Assembly (NCBI RefSeq): GCF_002160765.1
Contig: NZ_NFLF01000003.1
Coordinates: forward strand, 185,118 to 249,117
DNA from: Lachnoclostridium sp. An138
GTDB lineage: Bacteria > Bacillota > Clostridia > Lachnospirales > Lachnospiraceae
Direction of reading: 5' to 3'
Length of the DNA: 64,000 nt
A program made the position numbers and the translations under genes. The first letter of the stretch is position 1, and every line of letters starts with the position of its first letter. Positions 16,664 through 24,115 of this stretch are shown here, piece after piece. The notes beneath the pieces are model-generated. The model searched no databases. It was not told the DNA's origin and worked only from the letters and a program-made list of their open reading frames with translations.

Positions 16664-17383
16664 ATGATCGATACTGTATTTTTTGATCTGGACAATACCA
16701 TTTTTGATTTCAACAAGGCAGAGCATATTGCTCTGGCAAAGACGCTGGAAGAGCTGGGAATTCCTCCGTCGGAAGAGACCTGCACCCGGTACAGCGTAAT
16801 CAATCTGGCCCAGTGGAAGCTGCTGGAAAAGGGCGTGATTACCCGCCGGGAAGTAAAACTCCGCCGGTTCCGCCTGCTTTTTGAGGAGCTGGGCGTGCCG
16901 GCGGCTCCGGAGGAAGCCGCCGCAAGATATGAGAGCCTTCTGGGAATCGGCCACTATTTTATGGACGGAGCGGAGGAACTGCTGCAGACGCTGTATGGAA
17001 ATTACCGTCTGTACCTGGTGACGAACGGAACGGCCGCGGTGCAGAAGGGAAGACTGGAGAGCGCGCAGCTGCAGAAGTATTTTGAGGATATCTTTATTTC
17101 GGAAGAAATCGGCTTTAACAAGCCCGATATCCGGTATTTTGAGAGCTGCTTTTCCCGGATACCCTCTTTTTCCAGAGAGACGTCTGTGATTGTCGGAGAC
17201 AGTCTGACCTCGGATATCCAGGGAGGCATCAACGCCGGCATCCGTACGGTGTGGTTTCATCCGGAAAGAGAGGCGTCGGGAACAGCCGGAGAAGAGGAGG
17301 CCGTCAGACCGGACCGGGAGATTCGGAAGCTGATGGAGCTGCCGGAGCTTCTGCGGAACTGGGACAGCGCCGGCAGGCAGTGA
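16664..17383 (+). CDS. YjjG-like HAD nucleotidase
   Basis: A 239-residue HAD hydrolase with motif I FFDLDNTIFDF (nucleophile and acid/base aspartates), motif II VTNGTA, the lysine of GFNKPD and motif IV VGDSLTSDIQGG. The helical cap and N-terminus match the YjjG group that removes phosphate from non-canonical pyrimidine nucleotides. It closely follows the GNAT gene. Confidence 0.87.
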   Translation: MIDTVFFDLDNTIFDFNKAEHIALAKTLEELGIPPSEETCTRYSVINLAQWKLLEKGVITRREVKLRRFRLLFEELGVPAAPEEAAARYESLLGIGHYFMDGAEELLQTLYGNYRLYLVTNGTAAVQKGRLESAQLQKYFEDIFISEEIGFNKPDIRYFESCFSRIPSFSRETSVIVGDSLTSDIQGGINAGIRTVWFHPEREASGTAGEEEAVRPDREIRKLMELPELLRNWDSAGRQ

Positions 17384-17448
17384 TTCGGAAGAGACGCGCT
17401 TGATAATTTAAGAATATGAAAAACAGGAAAAAGAAAGGAAGGAGTGCC

Positions 17449-17967
17449 ATGGAATTTCTGGAACTTGCAAAGAAACGTTATTCCGTCCGTGAATATACGG
17501 ACAGGCAGGTGGAAAAGGAGAAGCTGGATCAGATACTGAGAGCGGCCCAGACCGCGCCTACGGCCTGCAACCGGCAGCCGGTTCACCTGCTGGTGGTGCA
17601 GAGCCTGGAAGGACTTGAGAAGATTGGAAAGGCGGCCAATCTGCACGGAGCGCCCATGGCGGTTCTGGTGTGCGGCGATAAGGACAAAGCCTGGACCCGT
17701 CCCTATGACGGCAAACAGTCTGTCGATATCGACGCGTCGATTGTGACGGACCATATGATGCTGGAAGCCACGGACCTGGGAGTGGGCTCCCTGTGGATCT
17801 GCAGCTTTAAGCCGGACGTGCTCCGAGAGGAATTTTCTCTGCCGGAAAATCTGGAAGTCATCAATATTCTGGCATTGGGCTATGCGGCCTGCCCTCCTGC
17901 TGATCCGGAGCGCCATGCCGCGCTGCGCATACCGGTGGATGAGATGGTTTCTTACGAAAAACTGTAG
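17449..17967 (+). CDS. Nitroreductase-family flavoprotein
   Basis: A 172-residue FMN-dependent oxidoreductase. The phosphate-binding start is KKRYSVREYTDRQV, followed by AAQTAPTACNRQPVHLLVV and the core DIDASIVTDHMMLEATDLGV. The ATG at 17449 has AAGGAGTG upstream. The substrate is undetermined. Confidence 0.9.
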   Translation: MEFLELAKKRYSVREYTDRQVEKEKLDQILRAAQTAPTACNRQPVHLLVVQSLEGLEKIGKAANLHGAPMAVLVCGDKDKAWTRPYDGKQSVDIDASIVTDHMMLEATDLGVGSLWICSFKPDVLREEFSLPENLEVINILALGYAACPPADPERHAALRIPVDEMVSYEKL

Positions 17968-18035
17968 GCCGGCATACCATTCGGACAAGCACAAAGAGAC
18001 TGATGAAGACAGGTTCTCTACAGGCCAGCGAAATA

Positions 18036-18085
18036 CAGGGAAGAAAAAACAGGGAAGAAAAAACAGGGAAGAAAAAACAGGGAAA
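18036..18085 (+). repeat. 14-base tandem repeat before a terminator
   Basis: Three full copies and one partial copy of CAGGGAAGAAAAAA. It sits between the nitroreductase stop and its terminator. Slippage could change copy number. Confidence 0.8.
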
Positions 18086-18112
18086 GCAGCCGTGAAAATC
18101 ATGGCTGCTTTT
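18083..18112 (+). terminator. Nitroreductase terminator
   Basis: Stem AAAGCAGCC with GGCTGCTTTT, with an 11-base loop and a short T-run. Confidence 0.75.
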
Positions 18113-18195
18113 ACGCTGCCATTTTACAGGATCTCATTCCCGATAAACGGGTCTCATTTCCCGTGAAATTATGACCGGTCCCAGAAAATGCTGAC

Positions 18196-18224
18196 TTGAC
18201 AAATCCGTCTGATTGGCATACTTT
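18196..18224 (+). promoter_or_regulatory. feoB promoter
   Basis: TTGACA, 17 bases, TACTTT, about 60 bases upstream of the feoB start. A Fur or FeoA-linked operator would be expected for the pathway, but I cannot support a specific box. Confidence 0.65.
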
Positions 18225-18285
18225 TAAACAGGAGAAATGATAAAAATTCTCAATTGCAGACACAGTACAGAAGAGAGGCATACAT

Positions 18286-20625
18286 ATGACATTAAAGGAA
18301 TTACCAATTGGAAAGACGGCTACCATTGTGTCGGTAGGCGGAGAAGGAGCTCTGCGGCAGCATTTTCTGGATATGGGACTGATTCCCACAGGAGATGTGA
18401 CCATGGTGAAATACGCGCCCATGGGTGATCCGGTGGAGCTTCGTATACACAGCTATGAGCTGACCCTGCGTCTGGCAGACGCGGAAAAGATAGAGATCGA
18501 GAACGTCCGGGACGCGGAAGCGGCTCAGAAAAAGGAACTGAAGCAGTCGGTTCCCCACCCGGGCCTGGGCGAGGGCGGAAAGTTCCATATGAAAGCGACA
18601 GAAAATCCCCTGCCTGACGGGACGGTTCTGACCTTTGCCCTGGCAGGCAATCAGAACTGCGGAAAGACGACGCTGTTCAACCAGCTCACCGGCTCCACCC
18701 AGCATGTGGGTAATTTCCCGGGAGTAACGGTAGACCGCAAAGACGGACAGATTCGGGGAAGAAAAAATACGCTGGTAACAGACCTTCCGGGGATCTATTC
18801 CATGTCGCCTTACTCCAGTGAGGAGATTGTTACAAGAAGTTTTGTCCTGAACGAGCATCCCAAGGGTATCATCAATATTGTGGACGCTACCAATATCGAG
18901 AGGAACCTGTACCTGACCATGCAGCTGATGGAGCTGAATATTCCCATGGTACTGGCTCTGAACATGATGGATGAGGTCCGGGAAAACGGTGGCTCCATTC
19001 TGATCAACCGGATGGAGGAAATGCTGGGCATCCCTGTGATTCCCATTTCCGCCGCCAAAAATGAAGGCATCGATGAGCTGGTTTCCCATGCGCTTCATGT
19101 GGCGAAATATCAGGAACGTCCCCAGGAGATCGACTACTGCGACGCGAACGACGACGGAGGAGCCGTGCACCGCTGCCTGCACGCGATCATGCACCTGATC
19201 GAAGATCACGCGGAGCAGGCGGAGATTCCGGTCCGGTTCGCTGCTTCCAAGCTGGCCGAGGGCGACAGCCTGATTCTTGAACGGCTGAACCTGGATGAGA
19301 ATGAGAAGGAAACACTGGAGCACATCGTCAAGCAGATGGAAAAGGAACGCGGGCTGGACCGGGCTGCCGCCATCGCTCATATGCGTTTTGACTTTATTGA
19401 AAAGATCTGCGGCGAGACCGTGGTGAAGCCGAGGGACAGCAGAGAGCATATCAGAAGTGTGAAGATTGACCGGATTCTGACCGGGAAATACACGGCGATT
19501 CCCTGTTTTGTGGCGATTATGGCTCTCGTCTTTTTCCTGACCTTCAGCGTGATAGGAGCGTTTCTGTCTGATATTCTGGACATGGGGATTACAGCTCTGT
19601 CTGACCTGGTGGATCAGCTGCTGGCGGCCGGAAACGCAAGCACGGCCATCCGTTCTCTTGTGATGGACGGTATTTTCGGAGGCGTGGGAAGCGTCTTAAG
19701 TTTCCTGCCGGTGATTGTGACCCTGTTCTTCTTCCTCTCCCTTCTGGAGGACAGCGGATATATGGCGAGAGTGGCCTTTGTGATGGACAAGCTGCTGCGT
19801 AAAATCGGTCTGTCCGGAAGAAGCATCGTGCCTATGCTCATAGGCTTTGGCTGTACGGTTCCGGGCGTTATGGCCAGCCGGACCCTTCCTTCAGAGCGTG
19901 ACCGTAAAATGACGATTCTGCTGACCCCATTTATGAGCTGTTCCGCAAAGCTTCCGATCTACGGATTCTTTACGGCGGCCTTCTTCCCGGACCAGGCGGC
20001 TCTGGTGATGATATGCCTGTATTTCGGAGGAATCCTGATGGGGATTTTGATGGCCTTTCTGCTGCGGCGCACTATGTTCAGCGGAGAAGCTGTGCCCTTT
20101 GTCATGGAGCTTCCCAACTACCGGATGCCCGGAGCGAAAAATGTAGGCCATCTGCTCTGGGATAAGGCCAAAGACTTCCTGCAGCGCGCCTTCACCGTCA
20201 TCTTCGTGGCGACGATTGTGATCTGGTTCCTGCAGACCTTCGACCTGCATCTGAGCATGGTATCGGATTCCAGAGACAGTATTCTCGCCCTGGTGGCAGG
20301 TGTAATAGCGCCCATCTTTGCGCCTATGGGCTTTGGAGACTGGAGAGTGTCCACAGCGCTGATCAGCGGCTTTATGGCGAAGGAAAGCGTTGTAGCGACT
20401 CTTTCGGTGCTGTTTGGCAGCACAGAGGCTCTGACAGCGGCGGTTACGCCGGTGGCAGCCGCAAGCCTTCTGGCCTTCTGCCTGCTCTATACCCCCTGCG
20501 TGGCGGCCATCGCAGCCATCAAAAGGGAGCTTGGCGGCAGGTGGGCGGCAGGCGTCGTGGTGATGCAGTGCATAGTGGCCTGGATCGCGGCCTTTGTGGT
20601 ATATCAGGTGGGAATACTGCTGTAA
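18286..20625 (+). CDS. feoB: Ferrous iron transporter, FeoA-FeoB fusion
   Basis: A 779-residue protein. Residues 1-75 are a FeoA SH3-like domain (LPIGKTATIVSVGGEGALRQ), usually a separate protein. A FeoB G-domain follows (GNQNCGKTT at 121-129, FPGVTVDRK, DLPGIYS, NMMD), then the helical spacer and a permease part with two Gate regions (IVPMLIGFGCTVPGVMASRT, FMSCSAKLPIY and the second half ending FLLYTP-like LLYTPCVAAI). It imports Fe2+ under low oxygen. The fusion fixes FeoA next to the G-domain. Confidence 0.95.
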   Translation: MTLKELPIGKTATIVSVGGEGALRQHFLDMGLIPTGDVTMVKYAPMGDPVELRIHSYELTLRLADAEKIEIENVRDAEAAQKKELKQSVPHPGLGEGGKFHMKATENPLPDGTVLTFALAGNQNCGKTTLFNQLTGSTQHVGNFPGVTVDRKDGQIRGRKNTLVTDLPGIYSMSPYSSEEIVTRSFVLNEHPKGIINIVDATNIERNLYLTMQLMELNIPMVLALNMMDEVRENGGSILINRMEEMLGIPVIPISAAKNEGIDELVSHALHVAKYQERPQEIDYCDANDDGGAVHRCLHAIMHLIEDHAEQAEIPVRFAASKLAEGDSLILERLNLDENEKETLEHIVKQMEKERGLDRAAAIAHMRFDFIEKICGETVVKPRDSREHIRSVKIDRILTGKYTAIPCFVAIMALVFFLTFSVIGAFLSDILDMGITALSDLVDQLLAAGNASTAIRSLVMDGIFGGVGSVLSFLPVIVTLFFFLSLLEDSGYMARVAFVMDKLLRKIGLSGRSIVPMLIGFGCTVPGVMASRTLPSERDRKMTILLTPFMSCSAKLPIYGFFTAAFFPDQAALVMICLYFGGILMGILMAFLLRRTMFSGEAVPFVMELPNYRMPGAKNVGHLLWDKAKDFLQRAFTVIFVATIVIWFLQTFDLHLSMVSDSRDSILALVAGVIAPIFAPMGFGDWRVSTALISGFMAKESVVATLSVLFGSTEALTAAVTPVAAASLLAFCLLYTPCVAAIAAIKRELGGRWAAGVVVMQCIVAWIAAFVVYQVGILL

Positions 20626-20684
20626 GCAGAGTAAGAAGCGGCTGGCAGCAGGGAAACAACTGCAAATACAGAGCGTAAAATTAT

Positions 20685-20728
20685 AGCGCCGGTGTACCAA
20701 GGCGTATTGCCCCTTGTACACCGACGCT
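20685..20728. repeat. Short copy of the cloverleaf element's outer arms
   Basis: AGCGCCGGTGTACCAAGG pairs with CCTTGTACACCGACGCT around a short loop. The central two stems of the 275-base copy are missing. Confidence 0.8.
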
Positions 20729-20761
20729 GACAAAGATTTTGTAAAAATCTGAGCCGGCATC

Positions 20762-20790
20762 TTGCGCGGATAAATGTTCTGTGCTATGAT
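20762..20790 (+). promoter_or_regulatory. Promoter of putative small transcript
   Basis: TTGCGC, 17 bases, TATGAT, with TGC preceding the -10 (extended -10). Confidence 0.65.
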
Positions 20791-20796
20791 ATCGGC

Positions 20797-20969
20797 AGAA
20801 TATAAAAAGGGAGGTGGCTTGATGTCCGCTATTCGTTGAAACCGGGACAATAAAAACATGAATTCTCATCGATACTGTCAGGATGGGTTCTCTTGTTGTA
20901 CCTGTTTGCGGATAGCTTCATCAGGCTGGCTCTGTTGTGAGGGCAGCTCTGTTCGAGCTGCCTGTTTTT
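20797..20969 (+). ncRNA. Putative small RNA or leader-peptide transcript
   Basis: About 173 bases between a good promoter and a Rho-independent terminator, with no known gene. A strong ribosome site (AGGGAGG) precedes a five-codon frame (20822-20839, MSAIR). A 37-codon cysteine-rich frame (20858-20971) runs into the terminator. It does not match any riboswitch or small RNA that I can identify. Confidence 0.45.
20942..20969 (+). terminator. Terminator of the putative small transcript
   Basis: Stem GGCAGCTC (20942-20949) with GAGCTGCC (20955-20962), loop TGTTC, followed by TGTTTTT. Confidence 0.8.
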
Positions 20970-20979
20970 AACCGTCCAT

Positions 20980-21025
20980 AGCGTCGGAGTACCAAAGAGC
21001 GTATTGCCCCTTGTACACCGACGCT
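20980..21025. repeat. Third copy of the palindromic element
   Basis: AGCGTCGGAGTACCAAAG with the same right arm as the copies at 12.4 and 20.7 kb. Confidence 0.8.
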
Positions 21026-21027
21026 GC

Positions 21028-21069
21028 CCTCAGTTGACAAGGACACACGCGCCTCTTGTCAACTGAAGG
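21028..21069. repeat. Hairpin linked to the palindromic element
   Basis: Arms CCTCAGTTGACAAG and CTTGTCAACTGAAGG. A near-identical hairpin follows an element remnant at 26079-26121. Confidence 0.7.
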
Positions 21070-21297
21070 TAAGTATAACATAACGATATATGACATCGTA
21101 TAACGATGTATGATATAACGTCAGGCATGGAAATAGATTCTGCGTGGATGGTTTGGAGTATAAGGAATGCTGTATGGAAGCAGAAACGGGTATGCGGATG
21201 ACTCAAAACGATGGGTTATCCGTTTTTTTATTGTCTCTCAAAACACAGAAAAGAAATCAGATTCAGAAAATTGGCAAAAAGGAGAGAGAACAAAAAG

Positions 21298-21684
21298 ATG
21301 AAAACGGAACAGAAACTATACAGATGCCCGGTCTGCGGCTGGCAGGACGGAGCAGAAGAAGACAGACTCCGGACTCATTGTCCGAACTGCCTTTCCGGCC
21401 TTCATGGAGAAAGAGAAGACGGACTGGAATGCGGCGGTGTTCTGGAGCCGGTGGGAATCTGGGTGAAATCAGATAAAGAATGGGAAATTATTCAAAGATG
21501 CAGGCTGTGCGGCGAAATGACATCCGATCCGATGTCAGCGGAGGACAATCCTGTAAAGATATTATCAATCGCGTCAAAACCCCTTTCCGAGCCGCCCTTT
21601 CCGGTGGAAAGGATGGAAGAGCTGACGAGGATGATGGGCGGACGCGGCGACATGGGAGGTTATTATCATGAACAGAGAAAATAA
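21298..21684 (+). CDS. RNHCP-domain zinc-ribbon-like protein
   Basis: A 128-residue small protein with paired cysteine knuckles: YRCPVCGW, THCPNCLSGLHGE, and QRCRLCGEMTSDPMSAEDNP. This is the RNHCP domain (named for the RNHCPxCLxS motif), whose function is unknown and which is common in Firmicutes. Its end overlaps the next gene, a paralogue, by 17 bases. The first arginine-asparagine of the motif is Arg-Thr here. Confidence 0.85.
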   Translation: MKTEQKLYRCPVCGWQDGAEEDRLRTHCPNCLSGLHGEREDGLECGGVLEPVGIWVKSDKEWEIIQRCRLCGEMTSDPMSAEDNPVKILSIASKPLSEPPFPVERMEELTRMMGGRGDMGGYYHEQRK

Positions 21685-22078
21685 AAAAAGAAAATACGAC
21701 AGGAGGTATTTCCGTACACATCCATGTACGGACTCCTTCACCTGTAAAAACTGCAGCTGGCCGGTGGTATCGGCAGGAGCAGGCAGCAGCCACCGGAATC
21801 ACTGCCCGAACTGTCTGTACAGCGTTCATCTGGACAACAGCCCGGGCGACCGGGAATCGGACTGCCACGGCCGGATGGAACCTATCGGCGTATGGGTAAG
21901 GAAAAACGGGGAGTGGGCGGTGATTCACAGATGCACAGTCTGCGGAAAGATAAGCTCCAACCGGGCAGCGGCCGACGACAACCCCATGAAGCTGATGGCT
22001 CTGGCCATGCGGCCTTTTGGCAGTCCGGCGATCTCTCAGAGGAATATAAAGAATATGACGATTACGATGGAAGGATGA
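21668..22078 (+). CDS. RNHCP-domain protein, second copy
   Basis: A 136-residue paralogue of the preceding gene, with the canonical motif HRNHCPNCLYSVHLD, an upstream FTCKNCSWPV pair and a downstream HRCTVCGKISSNRAAADDNP. The four CxxC-like pairs suggest zinc binding. Tandem duplication is inferred from the shared architecture. Confidence 0.88.
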   Translation: MNRENKKRKYDRRYFRTHPCTDSFTCKNCSWPVVSAGAGSSHRNHCPNCLYSVHLDNSPGDRESDCHGRMEPIGVWVRKNGEWAVIHRCTVCGKISSNRAAADDNPMKLMALAMRPFGSPAISQRNIKNMTITMEG

Positions 22079-22334
22079 GATTTTATACTGTTTATCGCGG
22101 CGGCAAAATTTCGCAGCGGCTTTGGGAAGAATTGCTCAGAAAAACGCGGGATGCAGTGATAAAGTTTTTAGGCCCGCAGGGACTTTCTGACAAACTTTTT
22201 ACAGTTATCTCCTTGATATAATATATGGGAACTGATAGAATAAACATAAATCCGCCGGATGGGCGGGAAACCTGTTTTTATTACAGCCGATTAACGAAAG
22301 CTGGTCATTTCCAGAGAAAATAAGGAGGTAAACG

Positions 22335-23627
22335 ATGAAAAAAATCACATACGTTGTTTCAAATCCGAGAGGCATTCATGCCCGTCCCTGCGCCCTGCTG
22401 GCACAGTGCTGCACGAATTTCAAAAGCGCTGTCACCGTGAGCGCAAATGAGGAGAAGGCTTCCGCTCAGAATATTCTGGAACTGCTGGCGCTGCATGCGG
22501 GCAAAGGAGATATTCTGACCATTCAGATTGAAGGCGAGGATGAGGCCCAGGCAGCTGAGGCAATTCAAAAGGTGCTGGACAAGAGTTTCGACGAAAGAAG
22601 AACAGCCGATATCCTGAAAATTGCCTTTTTCGGCACGAAGGATTACGACAGAATCTTTTTCAGCGAGCTGGTGAAAGATAAAGGAGAGGGAACCTACAAT
22701 TCGGAAATCAAGTATTTCAGCTCCAATCTGGGACCGGAGACGGCAGGTCTGGCGAAAGGTTACGACGCTGTGTGCGTGTTTGTAAACGACAATGTATCCA
22801 GGCCGGTGGTGGAGCAGCTTCATGAGTACGGAGTCCGCCTGATTCTCCTGCGCTGCGCCGGCTTCAACAATGTGGATCTGGACGCGGCAAAGGAATACAG
22901 CATTACGGTGCTCCGCGTACCGGCTTATTCTCCCTATGCGGTTGCCGAGCATGCCATGGCAATCCTGCAGGAGGCTAACCGCCGTCTGCATAAGGCTTAC
23001 AATAAAGTAAAGGACAATAACTTTGCGCTCAGCGGACTGCTTGGCACGGATCTGCATAATAAGGTAGCGGGTATCGTGGGAACCGGCAAGATCGGCGTGT
23101 GCATGGCCCGGATCTGCAAGGGCTACGGTATGACAGTGCTTGGCTGGGACGCGTACCCGAACCGGGCTCTGGAGGAGGAAGGACTCCTGACCTATGTGGA
23201 GAAAGAAGAGCTGTTTCAGAAGGCAGATCTGATTTCTCTTCATGCGCCGCTGTTCCCCACCACCCACCATATCATCAATGAAGAAAGCATTGCCATGATG
23301 AAGAATTCCGTCATGCTGGTGAATACTGCCCGGGGCGGACTGATAGACAATGAAGCCCTGATTGCGGCGCTGAAGAAAGGCAAGTTCCATGCGGTGGCTC
23401 TGGACGTCTATGAGGGTGAAGACGATAATGTCTACACAGACCGAAGCGACGAAGCGATTACGGAGGATATCACAGCCCGCCTGTTGATGTTCCCCCAGGT
23501 AGTGCTGACCAGCCATCAGGCATTCTTCACCCGTGAGGCCATGCAGGCGATCGCCGTCGTAACCATGGAGAACGCCCGGAATTTCAATGAGGGAAATGAT
23601 TACGGTGACGCTGAAGTAAAGGCCTGA
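22335..23627 (+). CDS. HPr-like domain fused to D-2-hydroxyacid dehydrogenase
   Basis: A 430-residue two-domain protein. Residues 1-85 resemble HPr of the sugar phosphotransferase system: NPRGIHARP places a histidine at position 15 exactly as in HPr, and a serine (about 43) sits where HPr Ser46 lies. Residues about 95-425 are a D-lactate/D-2-hydroxyacid dehydrogenase (VAGIVGTGKIGVCMARI for NAD, arginine in LRCAGFNNVDL, NTARGGLIDNEAL, catalytic histidine in TSHQAFFTREA). AAGGAGG supports the start. The fusion suggests that dehydrogenase activity is tied to sugar import or energy state through phosphorylation. This is inference. Confidence 0.88.
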   Translation: MKKITYVVSNPRGIHARPCALLAQCCTNFKSAVTVSANEEKASAQNILELLALHAGKGDILTIQIEGEDEAQAAEAIQKVLDKSFDERRTADILKIAFFGTKDYDRIFFSELVKDKGEGTYNSEIKYFSSNLGPETAGLAKGYDAVCVFVNDNVSRPVVEQLHEYGVRLILLRCAGFNNVDLDAAKEYSITVLRVPAYSPYAVAEHAMAILQEANRRLHKAYNKVKDNNFALSGLLGTDLHNKVAGIVGTGKIGVCMARICKGYGMTVLGWDAYPNRALEEEGLLTYVEKEELFQKADLISLHAPLFPTTHHIINEESIAMMKNSVMLVNTARGGLIDNEALIAALKKGKFHAVALDVYEGEDDNVYTDRSDEAITEDITARLLMFPQVVLTSHQAFFTREAMQAIAVVTMENARNFNEGNDYGDAEVKA

Positions 23628-23645
23628 GTTCTCAGAATACGGTAA

Positions 23646-23671
23646 GGGGCCGCCCGGAAAAAGGCGGCCCC
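23646..23671 (+). terminator. GC hairpin after the HPr-dehydrogenase gene
   Basis: GGGGCCGCC with GGCGGCCCC, 19 bases after the stop, without a T-run. Confidence 0.5.
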
Positions 23672-23746
23672 GGAGCTTCAGAAAAAGCAGAATACGCCTT
23701 CCGTCTGCCGCATAAGATGTAAAAAAAGTTCTTATGGGGGCAGACC

Positions 23747-24001
23747 TTGAAGGATTATATTGAGGAGCGCGCCATCAGCATTGCCAACTACATCATCGAC
23801 AACAATGCGACTGTGCGCCAGACTGCGAAAAAATTTGGAATCAGTAAAAGTACGGTGCATAAGGATGTGGCGGAGCGTCTTCGGCACATCAACCCTGCGC
23901 TTGCCAGGCAGGCCCGTGTGGTGCTGGACATTAACAAATCGGAAAGGCACATCCGGGGCGGAATGGCTACCAGGGAGAAATATCTGCATCAGCATGTGTA
24001 A
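23747..24001 (+). CDS. spoIIID: Sporulation regulator SpoIIID
   Basis: An 84-residue DNA-binding protein with the SpoIIID start KDYIEERAISIANYIIDNN, the helix-turn-helix KFGISKSTVHKDVAERL and the C-terminal KSERHIRGGMATREKY. It controls mother-cell gene expression after sigma-E. The start is TTG, placed by family alignment, with a G-rich site upstream. It shows the host forms spores. Confidence 0.95.
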   Translation: MKDYIEERAISIANYIIDNNATVRQTAKKFGISKSTVHKDVAERLRHINPALARQARVVLDINKSERHIRGGMATREKYLHQHV

Positions 24002-24009
24002 AAGAAAAG

Positions 24010-24056
24010 AAGCGGAGTGTCACACTTTGGGAAAAGTGGATGCGTCCGCTTTTTTC
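24010..24056 (+). terminator. spoIIID terminator
   Basis: Stem AAGCGGA with TCCGCTT and a following T-run of six. Confidence 0.7.
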
Positions 24057-24115
24057 TGAGTATTCAGGCCTTATACTTTCTCTCGATAGTGTCAATCATG
24101 TTTCACCTTTAAAGA

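Larger units (their letters stand above)
20626..21297. other. Long intergenic region of repeats and a putative small RNA
   Basis: Contains two short palindromic copies of the 12.4-kb element (20685-20728, 20980-21025), a promoter-terminator unit (20762-20969) and a long hairpin (21028-21069). No ordinary gene is visible. Confidence 0.6.

Noticed and set aside
18225..18285. Possible Fur box upstream of feoB
   Set aside because: The sequence is AT-rich with GATAAAAATTCTC, but no convincing dyad matches a Fur site.
18301..19449. 382-codon minus-strand frame under feoB
   Set aside because: Shadow frame of the FeoAB gene, whose motifs fix the true strand.
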